A DNA stretch of 64,000 bases from Acanthornis magna (lineage: Eukaryota; Chordata; Aves; Passeriformes; Acanthizidae), in contig JAWUZG010000173.1 of assembly GCA_036785705.1 (NCBI GenBank), positions 1,969,001 through 2,033,000 on the forward strand, given 5' to 3'. Shown piece by piece: positions 51,001 through 62,813 of this stretch. The stretch's first letter is position 1. Each line of letters begins with the position of its first letter. A model generated the notes under the pieces. That model was not told where the DNA came from and made no database searches. It was given only the letters and a program-made list of their open reading frames with translations. The position numbers were made by a program, and so were the translations under genes.

Positions 51001-54000
51001 AGTTTTACATTTTGTCTTTTTTTTTCCCTGCACTGTTATTTTTGCAACAGAAAAAGTGAAAAAAGTTTCACTGCCTTGAGTTTGGTTTATGTTGTACATT
51101 AATTTTTTTTTCTAAATAAAACCTGACCATTCAGATGTTTATTCTAAAGACCTTCCTTACTAAACCCCACTGGAAGGAGCACGAATGCCTTGGGAAGAAC
51201 CTGCAGCCAAGACTGCAAAAACACTGCACAGTGAAGCCCCTGGACTTCCAAGGACTCCTAAAAAGGGACTGATTCTAGGAGAAAATCCTTTTACTGCAAT
51301 GTCAGTTTGACATTTAGTGAAATCTAAACTGAGCCTTTATATAAAGGCTTACTCTTTTGCACTTGCACAGAAAGTGTGAACCAAATGTGTTTCACCGCTG
51401 CTAAATCCCAACTCCGGGGTCCTACAGGAGCTCCACTGCTCCTCTGCAGGAACAGCTGCCACATCGAAAACATGTAATTCAATATTGAAAATGATCATAT
51501 AGGAGCCTGAACCAGAGGAACTGTGGCTGCCCCTGGATCTCTGGCAGTGTCCAAGGTCAGGCTGGGATGGTGGAAGGTGTCCCTGCCCATGGCAGGGGGT
51601 TGGACTGGATGAGCTCTAAGGTCCCTTCCCATCCAAACCATTCCATGATTCCATGAACAGGCCAGCTAGGTTTAAACTGGCACCATCATCCCTGGAATCA
51701 CACCAGTCTACACCAGCTCACCTCACTCGATGCATCTGACCTTTTCAAAGCATAAGCAAAATTCCTTAAAGGAACTAGAATGTTTCTTTACAACATTATA
51801 AAGTATAAATCCTAGGACAATTAGAGAAACTCTAAATTATCTGTGGTTCTCTGTGCAAAACTCCTACTGATTTCTCCCCTACTTGTTAAATTTGGTGGTT
51901 TTGAAGTACCTGGATGAGATGTGAGCATAAATGCACATTCAAAATGTAACTCAGGGTTGGAAAGTAGATGGATTTCATTCTGATAGTCCCCAAGTAGTCT
52001 TAGATAAGTCAGACTGTTTTCATGAGATACAGAATGGGTAAGATAAAAATTTATGTTAAAATTTCAGCAGCAGAAATTTTAACTCCCTGAGGGTTTCTAG
52101 TTGAAGCCCTTTGAAAAGAAGAGCTTATAATGGAAATCATGACAAACTCAACTGCAGCCATGTCATAAAAATATAGTGAAAATATTCCCAGGAGGAAAAA
52201 AAAATAAAATCTGAAACTACAAATTGGGAATCTGTTTTCTCAAAGAGATGCCAAAGACTGTCACACAGTTAAAACACAGACTCATTACTAGTATTGGTAT
52301 CTGGAGGTTGGTGCCTTTGGGGCTCTGCACCTCCCAAGCTCAGAATTCAGGGCAAGAGGAGAATTGCTCTTGTTTATTGGCAAATCCTTCATCGGGCAGG
52401 TCACACCACACCTGAACTAAAGAAAGATGAGGTTCCTTTCTCAGTTTCAGGCCACACGTACATCCCCACATGGAAAAACAGCTCAAGGAGCTGTGCACAT
52501 CTGCACACACTTTTCATTTCACAGGAGATGGTTTTGTGACAAAGCTGAAGATTTGGCTCTGGTTTTGAGCCACGTGGAAAGAGTGACCAAAGGAAACATT
52601 ATTTACCATTTACAAAACAATTTACAACCACTGATCTTGCACGGACGTTTTTATCCTTCAACTAGGAAGCTTTTTTGGGGGAAATTAAGTTAAAATTACA
52701 ACTAATAGGAACTATTCCCTCAGTCTTCTGAGAGCCTTGAGATAATTTTATCCTAGAAAGAGTACAGCTTTAAAGTCTGTATGCTCAACTTCTATCACCC
52801 TCTGCTTGTTCTTTTATGTTCACAGCTGCTTGCATTGAAAATAACATTTAGCAGTGATGGATAAAAATAAAAGGTTTAAATTTTTGCCTCCAGTAACCAA
52901 AACCAAATTTTTATCTATTCATACACTGAATTACTTCAATATTTTTCTTTTTTTTTTTTTTAAAAACTACCTGACCAAGACACTGAAGATCGGCAGAAAT
53001 TTCACTGGCTACATACCTAATTAAGTTATTATCCATTTATGAGATATGTATGTAAAGGTGTTTCAGTCTGAGAGATAAATAAGTTCAACTGAACTCCTTA
53101 AACAATTTGTTCTGAAATACCTAATTGTTCCATTTATATTATTTTACTAAAAAGACTATGGGCATGCTTACAGACATACACATTAAAATAAACCAGTCAC
53201 TGCAAAAAAGCTGCTTCTGCATGCAGGGGAAGATTTGTAAAGTTGTCATGCTTTAAAATATCCTGCTCTTATCATCATCACAAATATATTTTTATATATA
53301 TCTATATATCAAATCTATGAACATCAGAAGGATCCATTTTGGTGGTTTTTTTATATCAGCAAATACTCTTCCCTGAAAGATCTTTTTAAAGAGATGAGGA
53401 TAAATTTATTAAATTGCAATCAAACATAGAACAATTCATTTAACTTTCACCTGAAATGTACACTGTTTCAGATGAGGAAGTTTTCTAACATGTTCATATC
53501 AAAATCTTTGTATCAAAATTATGCAATGAAGGTGATCTGAAAAGAATTCATCCCAGTACTTTAAAATTATCTCCTGAACAGTCTTTCAAACAGTTACTCT
53601 TAAAATAACACAGGTCTCTAACCTATTTTTTTTTATGAAGGCATCATATACTTAAAAAAAAAAGTAAGTCTAGGACAAGAAAATGTAAAAATACCAGTGT
53701 CAATATTATACTGATAACAAAAAGCATTTCTTGAGTTCCTGTTACAGGTTTGATCCAAACTGTCACATAAATTGATGGCAAAACTCCCACTGACTTCAGG
53801 GAGGGTAAAAAAAAGCCTGACCTAGAGAAGACACTGTGGTTACTCCCAAAAAGAGGAAAAGAAATTAAACTAAAATAACTAGAAAAAAAGTGACTGTGGT
53901 TTAAAAAGCAGAGTAACAGAGCTAAAGGAGACCTAAGTGGTTTTTTTTACTTAGACTGCAGATGTTCCCATTGTAAAAATTCTGATTTAATTTTCATTAG

Positions 54001-57000
54001 AAACTTTAAGTTCTACCTCATGATAAATACACATTTTTTTGGTAGCTACAGATAAGTTACTTGACATGAAGGAAGGCCTTAATGGAGAGGTGACCAAAAA
54101 AATCCCTGTGTGTAGCAATAATAGTAAGAATTAAATATTTCCTAATATACAGTTTAAATTAATCCTATTTTAAACATCACAGTTTGAAGCCTGCCTATTC
54201 AGGATAACTATCAGTACAAAAAAAGAATCCACACAACAGCAGATTCTTGTATTATTTAAACAAAACTGATGCTGTGGCATTCCCCATCACAAGTAAAGGA
54301 TGATTTCAGCGGCGTTCACATGCAGTCCAGTCTGACCCAGGACAGCAGCTGTCAGACCACCATGGTGTTTACTTATCAAAGCCTTCCTTTAAATTCCTGT
54401 GCCGAGGCTCAACCCATCCCCTGATGGCTGCTTATCTGAGGGCAGACAGGACTGTTTTTATTCCAGCATGAAGGATGTGGCTGGGCCGCATTTACAGGAG
54501 GAAGCAGCGCTGCTCTGTGTGCACAGGTCGGGGTGACTCATCTCACCTCGCCTCTCCCAAAATTTATCCCTTAGGGACCTCTGATAAGCCAGGTTTGGGA
54601 CAACTCACGGGAGAGAAAGACACTGCCAGCAGGCATCCTCGGTGAGGGCTTATCTCTTCCCTGTGAGACGCGGGGAAGAGAAAAGCAGACACCTGGAATT
54701 GGTGGAGATGACTTGCACCCAAACCAAACACATACAGATGTGTGCACACAGGGTAACACAGCTGCTTCCATAAATGTGCCACGTGCAACACAGCAGTGAC
54801 ACTGATAAAAACTCTGTACAGGGAAGGAACTGCTAAATGGGAGACAAACAGGAATGAAATCCCCTGTGCACGCTTGTTATAGATAGCTAAATTTTTAGGG
54901 TAAGCCTATTTATTGGTTCTGCCTAAAAATGAAGAAGAAGCGAATGTGTGGCACGTTCAAGGTGCAAAACCTGGGAGTAAACAGAGGATATGTCATGGGT
55001 CTGTACCTAGTCTGCACCTCTAGGGTGCTTAACCTCTTTAAATATAAAACTTATTTCCTTATATAAATGTTTTAACATGCAAAAAGGGCATGTGGATGAA
55101 TACCCCGAATGCTCCTATTGTAGCAAACACAGCCCTACTGTTTCTGGGGTACCTAAACAAGGGTAGTAAGTTATATTTTCCCGTGTTTGGCAACGAAAGC
55201 TTAGGGCGGCTCTCCCCACACACCTTTAAAGGTGTTTATATGTGTGTACTGGCACATGCAGGTGGGTATACTGTGATTTTTTTAAAACTACATATAGTTA
55301 CTATAAATTAAGGAAAACAAACGATATCATGGTAATAAAACCCAAAAGAGAAAACAAAACAAACACATACAAAGAGAAAAGCAAACCTCGTTTTTAGCAT
55401 AATCCAAAATAACATCAAGATTGCAAAGATCAGATTCTTTTTTTTTTCTTTTTTTTTTTTTTTTAAAGTTTATGATTGATTCAGATCAGGCTCTGCCATA
55501 TTCCCATTCTCTGGAAATATAGGTGGAAAATTGTTATTAAAAGTCGCTGGAAACTCTAACGTGGCATCGGCATTTTGATAGCCCACGTACGAATTAAACG
55601 GCTGCTGAGGAAGTACTTGGCTATCAGGCATCTGCACGAAAGCCCCTGACTGTGTGGTAGGGGGGATTCTTTGGCCAACTAGTTGAATTTTAGGTTCCCT
55701 GGGCTCCAGTTGTTGCTTGCTTTCTTCGTCCGTGTCAAGACGGGTTAGCTTTTCTATCCACATGCGGAATTTCTCCTCTGTCTGCCTCTGCATCTCGGCA
55801 AAGCAGTTCATGGCCTCTTCCAGGACATTGCCTATGCAGTTCCTATCCCACACGGTGCCCCTGTCAAGCAATCCTGGAATTTCCCTGGTCGCTCCTCCAG
55901 ATCCCCCAGCACGACTGAAGCCAGCTTTAAAGACATTGAGGCCATTTGATAAGACATCATTAAGTAAGAACATAGTATTGTTTATTAAGGCATGTTAACT
56001 CAGGAAAACAACTTTTCTAATTCAGCCCCTTCGATACGACAACGGGAGAGGAATTAGAATATATTAACCAACAGTATTACTGCTATAATAATATTTTACG
56101 CCCACTGAGGTTATGATAGAAATTTTGGCTTCAAAACTATTTTTATTCTAGAAGTCTCAGATAATTCTGTCACAAAGGTCTCTTTTTTTTAATAAATAAA
56201 CAACCAAATTACTCTAGTTGCCTTACAATTTCTGTTTTGAATTCAACTGAAGGTGTCAAAAACATTACACAACAACACGTTTAGTTCCATTAAGCTGCAA
56301 TCCAAAATGCTATTTTTTAACCGACAAACCTGAGTAATTACGTGCACTTTACTTACACACTTGAACCCTTTTATAAAACAGGCTGTCAAACACAGGTGGA
56401 ATTGGCCCAAAGGTCTTGGCCTGATTTTGGGAAGCACACAGAACACTGATGAGGAGAACACAACACACAAACACACAAACATGGGGGGCAGGGGGTTATG
56501 TGAGTGCCGCGCTGACACAGGAGGGGAGAGCATCCTCGGCCAGGCGTGATGGACACAGCTCCAGCACAGGGACAACCAGCATGCCACCGAGCCCTGACCA
56601 GCCTCACATCAGCCAGGACCCTGCCCTGAGCCACCATTCCCAGAGCCAATCCCACGCAAGGCAGAAAACAGGGAATGGTTGGAAGGAAACTTCTGCTTCC
56701 TGCTATCCATCAAAAGCACGGTGGAAATTACTGCCTTTGGGATTATCAGCAAGAACTTCAGCAGCCTGAAGAGAAGGCCAATCCTCATGGCCTTACTCTA
56801 CGTACCAATAACACAAGGCAGTGGAATCTGTATTTCTAAGTCTAGAGTTCACTCAGAAATCATCTAAGAAGCAATAAACCCCCATGAAAATGAGGCTCTG
56901 AACCCATTTGAGGAATCAAAAGCAATATGCACATGCCATCCAAACACACGAATGTCACCTAAGGTAATTCCAAAACAAGACAAGCATCACATTAAACTAC

Positions 57001-60000
57001 ACAAAGATACAGAAGATGATAATTTAATATCTGAATGCGAAACTTGTGGCACTCTCTAGTTTAAGAATAATAGGAAATACCCTAAAAATGAGAGAAATCA
57101 TTGCATAACCTAAGTAAATATGTACTAATAAAAACATAAGGCACTGAATCTTTATTGGGATTTCACTGAGTACATGTAATTACAGTATTACTTAAACACT
57201 ACATTCTTTTTAGAAGCTATTTAAATGAGGTATACACAGATCCTTCAGCAACAGCTAAACAAAGCCCAGGGTTTTTCTCTTATTTCTGAAGGGTAGTTTT
57301 TAAGTATTTGTCCCCCATCTGTTTACGTATCAGACGTGCTGGAAATTCAGCATTGAGGTCCTCTGCTAAAAATAATTCATTTACAGCAACTAATTTACAT
57401 CCCTCCAGCTGCATTTTAAGTAAAATAAGTAAAATGGTACCTTTTTTCTAAAACATGGCTCCTTTTGTTTATTCAATAATTGTTTTCCTCCCTGAAAAAA
57501 GTATTTCTTCTGTTTATTTAGATCTTATACTGAACATCCACTATGATTCTGTTTATTTGTCTTTAGTCAGGATCTTATCTTAAACTCAAGAAACTAAATT
57601 ACGATCTTTCTGATTTCCACAAGCTTACATATAAGTAATGTTAAGTTTTAATTGCAATTTAAATAAAAACTATTGATGGTAGTGAGACAAACTTCTCTCT
57701 TTTTTCTTTTTTTTTTTTTAAGTTAAGAATGAACTTTAGAATGGCCAAAGTTGACAAAATTGTTTTGTAAACTGAATAAAATATGTTTTGAAATATATAT
57801 TGTCCCGCAGTACTAATTTTAAAAGGCATCACTCATAGAGATTCTCCAATTTACAGCAGCAGCAAATCAATGTTTTAAATGCTCCCTGTGCAGTTACTAT
57901 AACAAGCCTTAATCAATCTTTTCCTTATTTTAGGGTTAAAAAAAAATCAAGCCTAAAAATCCATTTTTACATATTAAAAATGCTAGCATTTATTTAACTC
58001 GGCCCTCTTCTGTTTATATCTTTAAACTATCATTTTTTTTAATTATGCCAAGTTTAAAGGAGAAGAAATTTGAGATCACAAAGGGGTCAGAATCAAAGAT
58101 TCCTCTCTTATTTTCAAGACAACACCTCCTGCAAAACAGCACCTAAGAAATGCTCCAATGCTTTCTCTTTATGGCATCTCTAAGTACTATCTAAGCAATA
58201 ACCAAACCCAAAGTAATTTAATTTAGGAAGTCTGGCAACATAGCAATTTAGAATATGCTTCATTTTCATTCTAACTAGCAATAGTTGGTTCTTCTGTGTT
58301 ATTCTGCTGCAGACATTTCCAAATTAATATCTTGCTGCAAATAATTCTTAACAGATGATTTTTATCCTATCTATAAACTGTAATTGCCATTCTGAGTTAC
58401 TTGAACCAAACTCATCCCTTGAAGATGCTTCATCCAAGATCTATGCACACTTCTTAGGAGGAAGGAACCTGTGCCCATCTCTTTGGGCTTCTACATTTTA
58501 AAAAAGTCTTGCCTTTTTTTCAACAAAGCGAGATGCAGCTTTTTCAACATTAACACTCAAACTTTTTAAGAGATTTTTGTGATAGCCTAAAATATGAGTC
58601 ACCACCATTTCAATTCAGATTCTTCTGAGTTGTAGAAAGCACAATGGTGGTAAAATGCAAATACTTTTGTATATTATTTGAACTTTTAAAAATCCCTTAC
58701 TTCTTCCAAAAAACAGGTGTTTACACAGCAATAAATACTGACTCCCAGATTTGCTCTCATGCCAATTTCATTCAGAGTTAATTTGCAGCATCATAAAAAC
58801 TTCCTACTACAGCAGAAAGTCCAGTAGAACCTATTTCAGGACCCTTATGCCACATTTATATGGCATTTAAGAATGGCAAAATCCTAAATGCCAACAGAGA
58901 GGTTCAGTCATTAAGAGGTAAAAAATTGTTCCTCATCTGCAATAATCCAAAAATCACGGCATTCCCTGAAATAAAGAGCCAAAGACTATTACTGCTCACA
59001 TCAGTGAAAACATTCTCAGGAGCACTCCTGAAGTTTAGACTGAGCCCGTATTTTCAGGTGTAAATTAACACCACAGGATGCATTCAGAATAGCATAACTT
59101 AAATTTTGCTGAGCTCCTGTGCAGCTCACAATACTTGTGCTGAAGTATAACCAGTAAAATTTCAACCCTTCAGTCTTTCTTAAGGAGAAAACCAAGCCTG
59201 TCACCATTTTAATCCACAGTACATTTGAGTTCAGCAGAGAGACCTGACTCTACTGTACAACTGCCCTGCAACTTCATGGCATTATCATGTATTTCCCTGA
59301 ACATTTTCCTGCCTTAGAAATTTAGCCAAACATATTTCAGAGCCAGTGATGCGGATGGTTTAAAAAAAAGTAACTGCACTATTTAAATGGAAGAGTTTTA
59401 GCAACACAATATGAAGACCACTGTATTCTCAAATATGGCAATTTAATTTTCAGACCACACACAAGCAAATTACCTGCTGTAACACTACCTTTGTTGACAG
59501 CTTAAGAGTCTGTGTAACTTTTTTCATGAGGGCCAAATTAACTGTCACTAAAAATTTTAAAGCATCTCTGTTGGCAAAGCTGTTTTTCAGGCAACAGAAG
59601 GCTAAAAATTAAAAATATATGAAAATAAGTGACATTGAGTAAGTAATCAAGACTGCAGCTAAATGTCCAAACACTAAGGGGAACACATGCTGCCTGTAAA
59701 AAACTCCTCTGCATCAATGTGTACAGACAACTTTTTAAAAGTAAAGGCAGAAGTTTTTCATGCTTGTGTCCTGACACTGAAGTCAAACCTTTCAGCTTTC
59801 CACTGTGTGCAGAGAACACCCACGGCCTGAATTTCCAGGAGCATTTTTTGATACCCTGTATTGTTTCCTATCTACACGTTCACTCCCTCAATTTTGAGGC
59901 TATTCACAGTGTTATGCTAAGTGCACTGAAATGGCTTTCTAGTCATAAAAAGGACCTGAGACCCTTGCCAGCTCCACGCAGAGGAATGGCAGATGGCCTG

Positions 60001-62813
60001 GGAATGCACCGCTGTGACCGAGCGCTGCGAGTCCGACCAGACTCGCAGCTCCACCGCGCCTCTGAAAACCACAGCATCTCCTTCTCCCACAAGCAGCACA
60101 GGATGCAGTATTTGGACAAACCACACTCTTATCTCTACAGAGGATATTTTCCTCTCGCACTTGGAAGGCGCTTCCCACAAAGCAAAGCCGTTTCTATTTA
60201 AAGGAAAACCGCAATGTGGCAGGTACGCATCACACCCTGTCGCACTGAGGGGGCAGCTGAAACCTTTTAATGTCTTAAACAGAACTCAGCGTCAAGAAGG
60301 TGACATGTGCTATGAAATTAGAATAAATGTTAGTGTCCCTCCCTCAGGATGGTTTGTGCACTCTTGCAGGTAAAGCTGGGCCTTGGTGTAATCATTAATA
60401 GTCAACCTCTTCACGCAATGGGATCCTTTCACCACAAGCATCTCATGGTCAAGATCGAGAGTCAAATACAGAAGAGCCCAGTGACACACAAAAAATACCC
60501 TGGAGTGGCTTCAGGTCCCCACAATGGCTGTCAAAAATCTAAGCAGACCTGAAAATACCATGCGGTGCCATTCTGGGTCATAAGGTATTTTTACGACTTA
60601 AAAAAAGAACGTGACCTGAGGGATTTATTCTGTGTGTTTTGGGGTTTTTTGAGAGGTGAGGAAGAACCCGTCCCCAAAATCAATGAAACACTCTTCTTCA
60701 ACAGGCTTTAAATCAGGCTTAAATTGCCCAAAGTGTAAATATTATAAATAAAAAGGCACAAAATTATGAAAGCTACAATACTGACTAACTACTAAATTGA
60801 CAAAAATAAATTTAGACCTCTATTAAAAGTTGACTACACAATAATTATAGGAGGATATTATGCCCTTACCAGACACTCTAATAATAAACATTTACTTCCT
60901 TTGTGCAACCTGCTTCCCAGCAGGTGTGGGAAAAATGCCACTTTTCATGGTGACAGCATCATCCACCATAATCAACTCAGTTAAGTAAGTTATTTGTAAA
61001 CTCTGTTGCAATATTTTAAATAATTCATCTAGCAAACGAGTTCAGCAACTTAATATTGCAGTTTTCCTTTAAATGTTCTTGCCCTATGTAAGATGTTATT
61101 TTTCTCAAAAAGAAAAAACTTCTAGCACAACAGGCAAAAAGGCATGTAACCCAGTAAAAGTTGGCAAGCCAAAAAGTTTATTTTTACGGATTTTATTTTT
61201 GATTGCCATATGAAGACTGCCATATGATGATGGTTCTATGGTATAATATGCTGCAAGAATAATTCACACAAAATCCTGTCCACAGCACTTCGGCTAGTAA
61301 GATAACAGAGACTCAGCAGACAAAAACCTTGAAGAATTCAACTTTCTTTTGCTAATAAAATGACACTAATAAAATGAGAAGAAGGCCCCTATAATTTGCT
61401 GCCTCCCATCTTAACACAGATGTGTCCGAAAGTTAAAAGTGTAGAAATTATTGATCCTTATGACATAGGAGAACTGTAACAACTTTGTCTAAGATGCTGA
61501 AAATTGTCTAAGATGTCTAAAATGCTTGGGCACCTGCGTAATCATATTTGTATCCTAAAATAGGTGACCAGCTGCAATCTGAAAGAACTTAGAATAAGGC
61601 TAAGAAGGTTTGTCATGCACTGACATGTTGAGCTGAAAGCACAGAATAAGTGCAGTAATAGCCAGGGCCTTACTGCACAGGCAAAAGGTGTGCCGTGCCA
61701 TTTCTAACACAGTTGCCAAGCTGTGGGCGTTACATATTAAAGCAAAGCTGGCCACTTATCTTAAGAATTAGATTATCACCACCTAAGGGCATTTGACAGC
61801 ACTGACATGAGTTCATATAGGCTTACAAAGATCTGAAAAATCCAGAATTCAAAGGTAGTCCTTCCTCCCATTTACCATTTCTACGCTTTGTTGGAGTGCA
61901 AAAGTGCACAGAAACCTCAGAACAGACTTTTAAAATTTGCCCACATCTTGTTATTACACTGCAGTCTTCAAATTTACACAGAGCTGCAGTTCTCCTGGGT
62001 TTTTCTCAAGTGTCACTCATCTAACTTAGCATGACAGCTGAGAAACGATGTCAGGCGCGCTACAGTTCAGTTTAAAAAACATCCTCTACCTGGTATCTCT
62101 GCAGTGATTGTCTTGCTGCTCCCTGAAACCTCTTCGTTGTCATCTGACGAGCTCGTGCTGGAGTCACAGGTCAGGTCACTGTCGCTGGTACTGCTGTCCT
62201 GCAGCAAGTTGTACTTCTTGCGAGCAGCTGCCTCCCGCTTCTGCCTCAGGAGCCGGATCCTCTCTTTGTGCTTTTGGCTCCGGTGACCCTTTACCTTGGT
62301 AACTCTGCCATTCTGCTTATCACTAGACTGTCGGTTTTTCTTGGCAGCCATTGTTGAAGTTTCACTTTCAGACCTGGATCTCCTGGATTTCCTCCCGACC
62401 ACAACCCCGGACACGGTGGAAGGGTCTTCCTCCACGGCAGCTTCAGCTTGGCAGGGCTCATTCTCCTCTGCGGAAGACAAGGTGTCTGAGTCAGCCAAAT
62501 GCCCGCTGGAGGAAGGGGAAAGCATGCAGTGGTTAGAAGAGTCACTCTCGTAAACTTGGCCACCCGCTGGCTTGTCACTCTCCGTCGATGCCAGCTGAGA
62601 CTCCGAGGAGTCTCGCCTCAGTTCCATCAGCAAGCAAGGCATGGAAGAGAGCACCGCAGAGTCTGCTGCCACGGGCACGCTGTCCTTCGGAGTTTGCGTC
62701 TCGAGTTCTATAGGGCCATCTTCATCAGGAGCAGTATCTTGCTTTTCAGAAGTCTTTGGTGGAATTTCTGAATCAACAAGTTCTTCTGCTTTTCCTACTG
62801 CCTCCATCTTCAT
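35834..62813 (-). CDS. ARK2N: ARK2N (C18orf25), Arkadia N-terminal-like adaptor, four coding exons
   Basis: Coding sequence is the join of 62813-62090, 43743-43561, 39667-39541 and 36017-35834, read on the minus strand. The lengths 724+183+127+184 make 1,218 nt, 405 residues plus stop, close to the human protein (about 404). The protein has a serine/acid-rich N-terminus with the LRRDSSES phosphosite region (residues 65-72), a basic nuclear-type segment (about 141-202), an acidic serine run (207-232) and three SUMO-interacting-like motifs: VVNV at 261-264, VEIV at 335-338 and VVDL at 390-393. Family knowledge: it resembles the N-terminal half of RNF111/Arkadia but has no RING, so it is thought to act as an adaptor. 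In human muscle it is an AMPK substrate at the serine pair corresponding to S69/S70 here. No frameshift or internal stop is seen; it appears intact. Confidence 0.96.
36018..39540 (-). other. ARK2N: ARK2N intron 4
   Basis: GT-AG intron between exons 4 and 5. It is AT-rich, with no interspersed repeat recognised. The short open frames have neither exon-like boundaries nor family resemblance. Confidence 0.85.
39541..39667 (-). CDS. ARK2N: ARK2N exon 4: codons 303-345 with second SUMO-interacting motif
   Basis: The acceptor CTGTAG ends at 39,668 and the donor GGCAG/GTATGA follows 39,541. It is 127 nt, entered at phase 1 and left at phase 2. It encodes [13 protein letters not shown] followed by [20 protein letters not shown]. 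The acidic/serine residues ahead of VEIV form a classic SUMO-interacting motif, nearly the same as in RNF111. Joining to exon 3 and exon 5 restores Gly303 and Arg345. Confidence 0.95.
40922..41215 (-). mobile_element. CR1 LINE 3' fragment in ARK2N intron 3
   Basis: AGAATCATAGTATGGTTTG, CCATGGGCAGGGACACC, TCCCAATTTCCCATC. It is in the same orientation as the gene. Confidence 0.88.
41581..41772 (+). mobile_element. CR1 LINE fragment in ARK2N intron 3
   Basis: CCCAGAGAAGCTGTGGCTGC, GGAGCAACCTGGGATAG, CGTGGCAGGGGTGGAATAGG. It is opposite to the gene, and facing the copy at 40.9 kb. Confidence 0.85.
43561..43743 (-). CDS. ARK2N: ARK2N exon 3: symmetric in-frame exon, codons 242-303
   Basis: The acceptor CTGCAG ends at 43,744 and the donor ACAG/GTTTGT follows 43,561. 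The exon is 183 nt and phase 1 at both ends, so skipping it removes 61 residues without a frameshift. It encodes the [10 protein letters not shown] stretch and the first SUMO-interacting-like motif, PEVVNVDN. From memory a human isoform shorter by 61 residues exists, which fits a cassette exon. The flanking sequence is AT-rich intron. Confidence 0.95.
47748..48102 (+). mobile_element. Young CR1 copy C in ARK2N intron 2
   Basis: Nearly the same as copies A and B (GACTCCAGGGAGAGCTGCGA onward); one visible difference is GTGCCCGAGG for GTGCCAGAGG. The tail is CCATTCTACAATTACATG. Confidence 0.9.
51512..51656 (+). mobile_element. CR1 LINE 3' end fragment in ARK2N intron 2
   Basis: GTGGCTGCCCCTGGATCTC, CCATGGCAGGGGGTTGG and a CCATTCCATGATTCCATGA tail; an internal part is deleted relative to the other copies. 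Confidence 0.87.
55470..55973 (-). CDS. Unidentified 167-codon ORF inside ARK2N intron 2
   Basis: An intact frame from ATG at 55,973 to TAA at 55,470, clearly richer in GC than the intron around it. I do not recognise the protein. Residues 36-72 (from DRGTVWDRN through [10 protein letters not shown]) are charged and look helical with hydrophobic spacing; the C-terminal 80 residues are rich in Pro, Gln, Asn and Phe. About five bases after the stop comes an interrupted poly-A tract (minus strand, about 55,464-55,438). An AG at 55,926-55,925 would give an exon starting at 55,924 in the same frame as the phase-1 end of ARK2N exon 2, although its pyrimidine tract is weak. It may be an alternative terminal exon of ARK2N, a retrocopy fragment, or a nested gene; a chance ORF is less likely. 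Confidence 0.45.
   Translation of the reverse strand: MFLLNDVLSNGLNVFKAGFSRAGGSGGATREIPGLLDRGTVWDRNCIGNVLEEAMNCFAEMQRQTEEKFRMWIEKLTRLDTDEESKQQLEPREPKIQLVGQRIPPTTQSGAFVQMPDSQVLPQQPFNSYVGYQNADATLEFPATFNNNFPPIFPENGNMAEPDLNQS

Larger units (their letters stand above)
43744..62089 (-). other. ARK2N: ARK2N intron 2 (18.3 kb)
   Basis: AT-rich intron with only two clear CR1 insertions (47,748-48,102 and 51,512-51,656). From 51.66 kb to 62.09 kb I see no interspersed repeat, only short A/T tracts and the intact reading frame at 55,470-55,973. A small GC-rich patch lies at about 59,970-60,080; its frames do not look coding. Confidence 0.85.

Noticed and set aside
59719..60201. 160-codon plus-strand frame
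   Set aside because: Mixed composition, no family resemblance, no splice or promoter context, and opposite to ARK2N; most likely a chance frame over a GC-rich patch.
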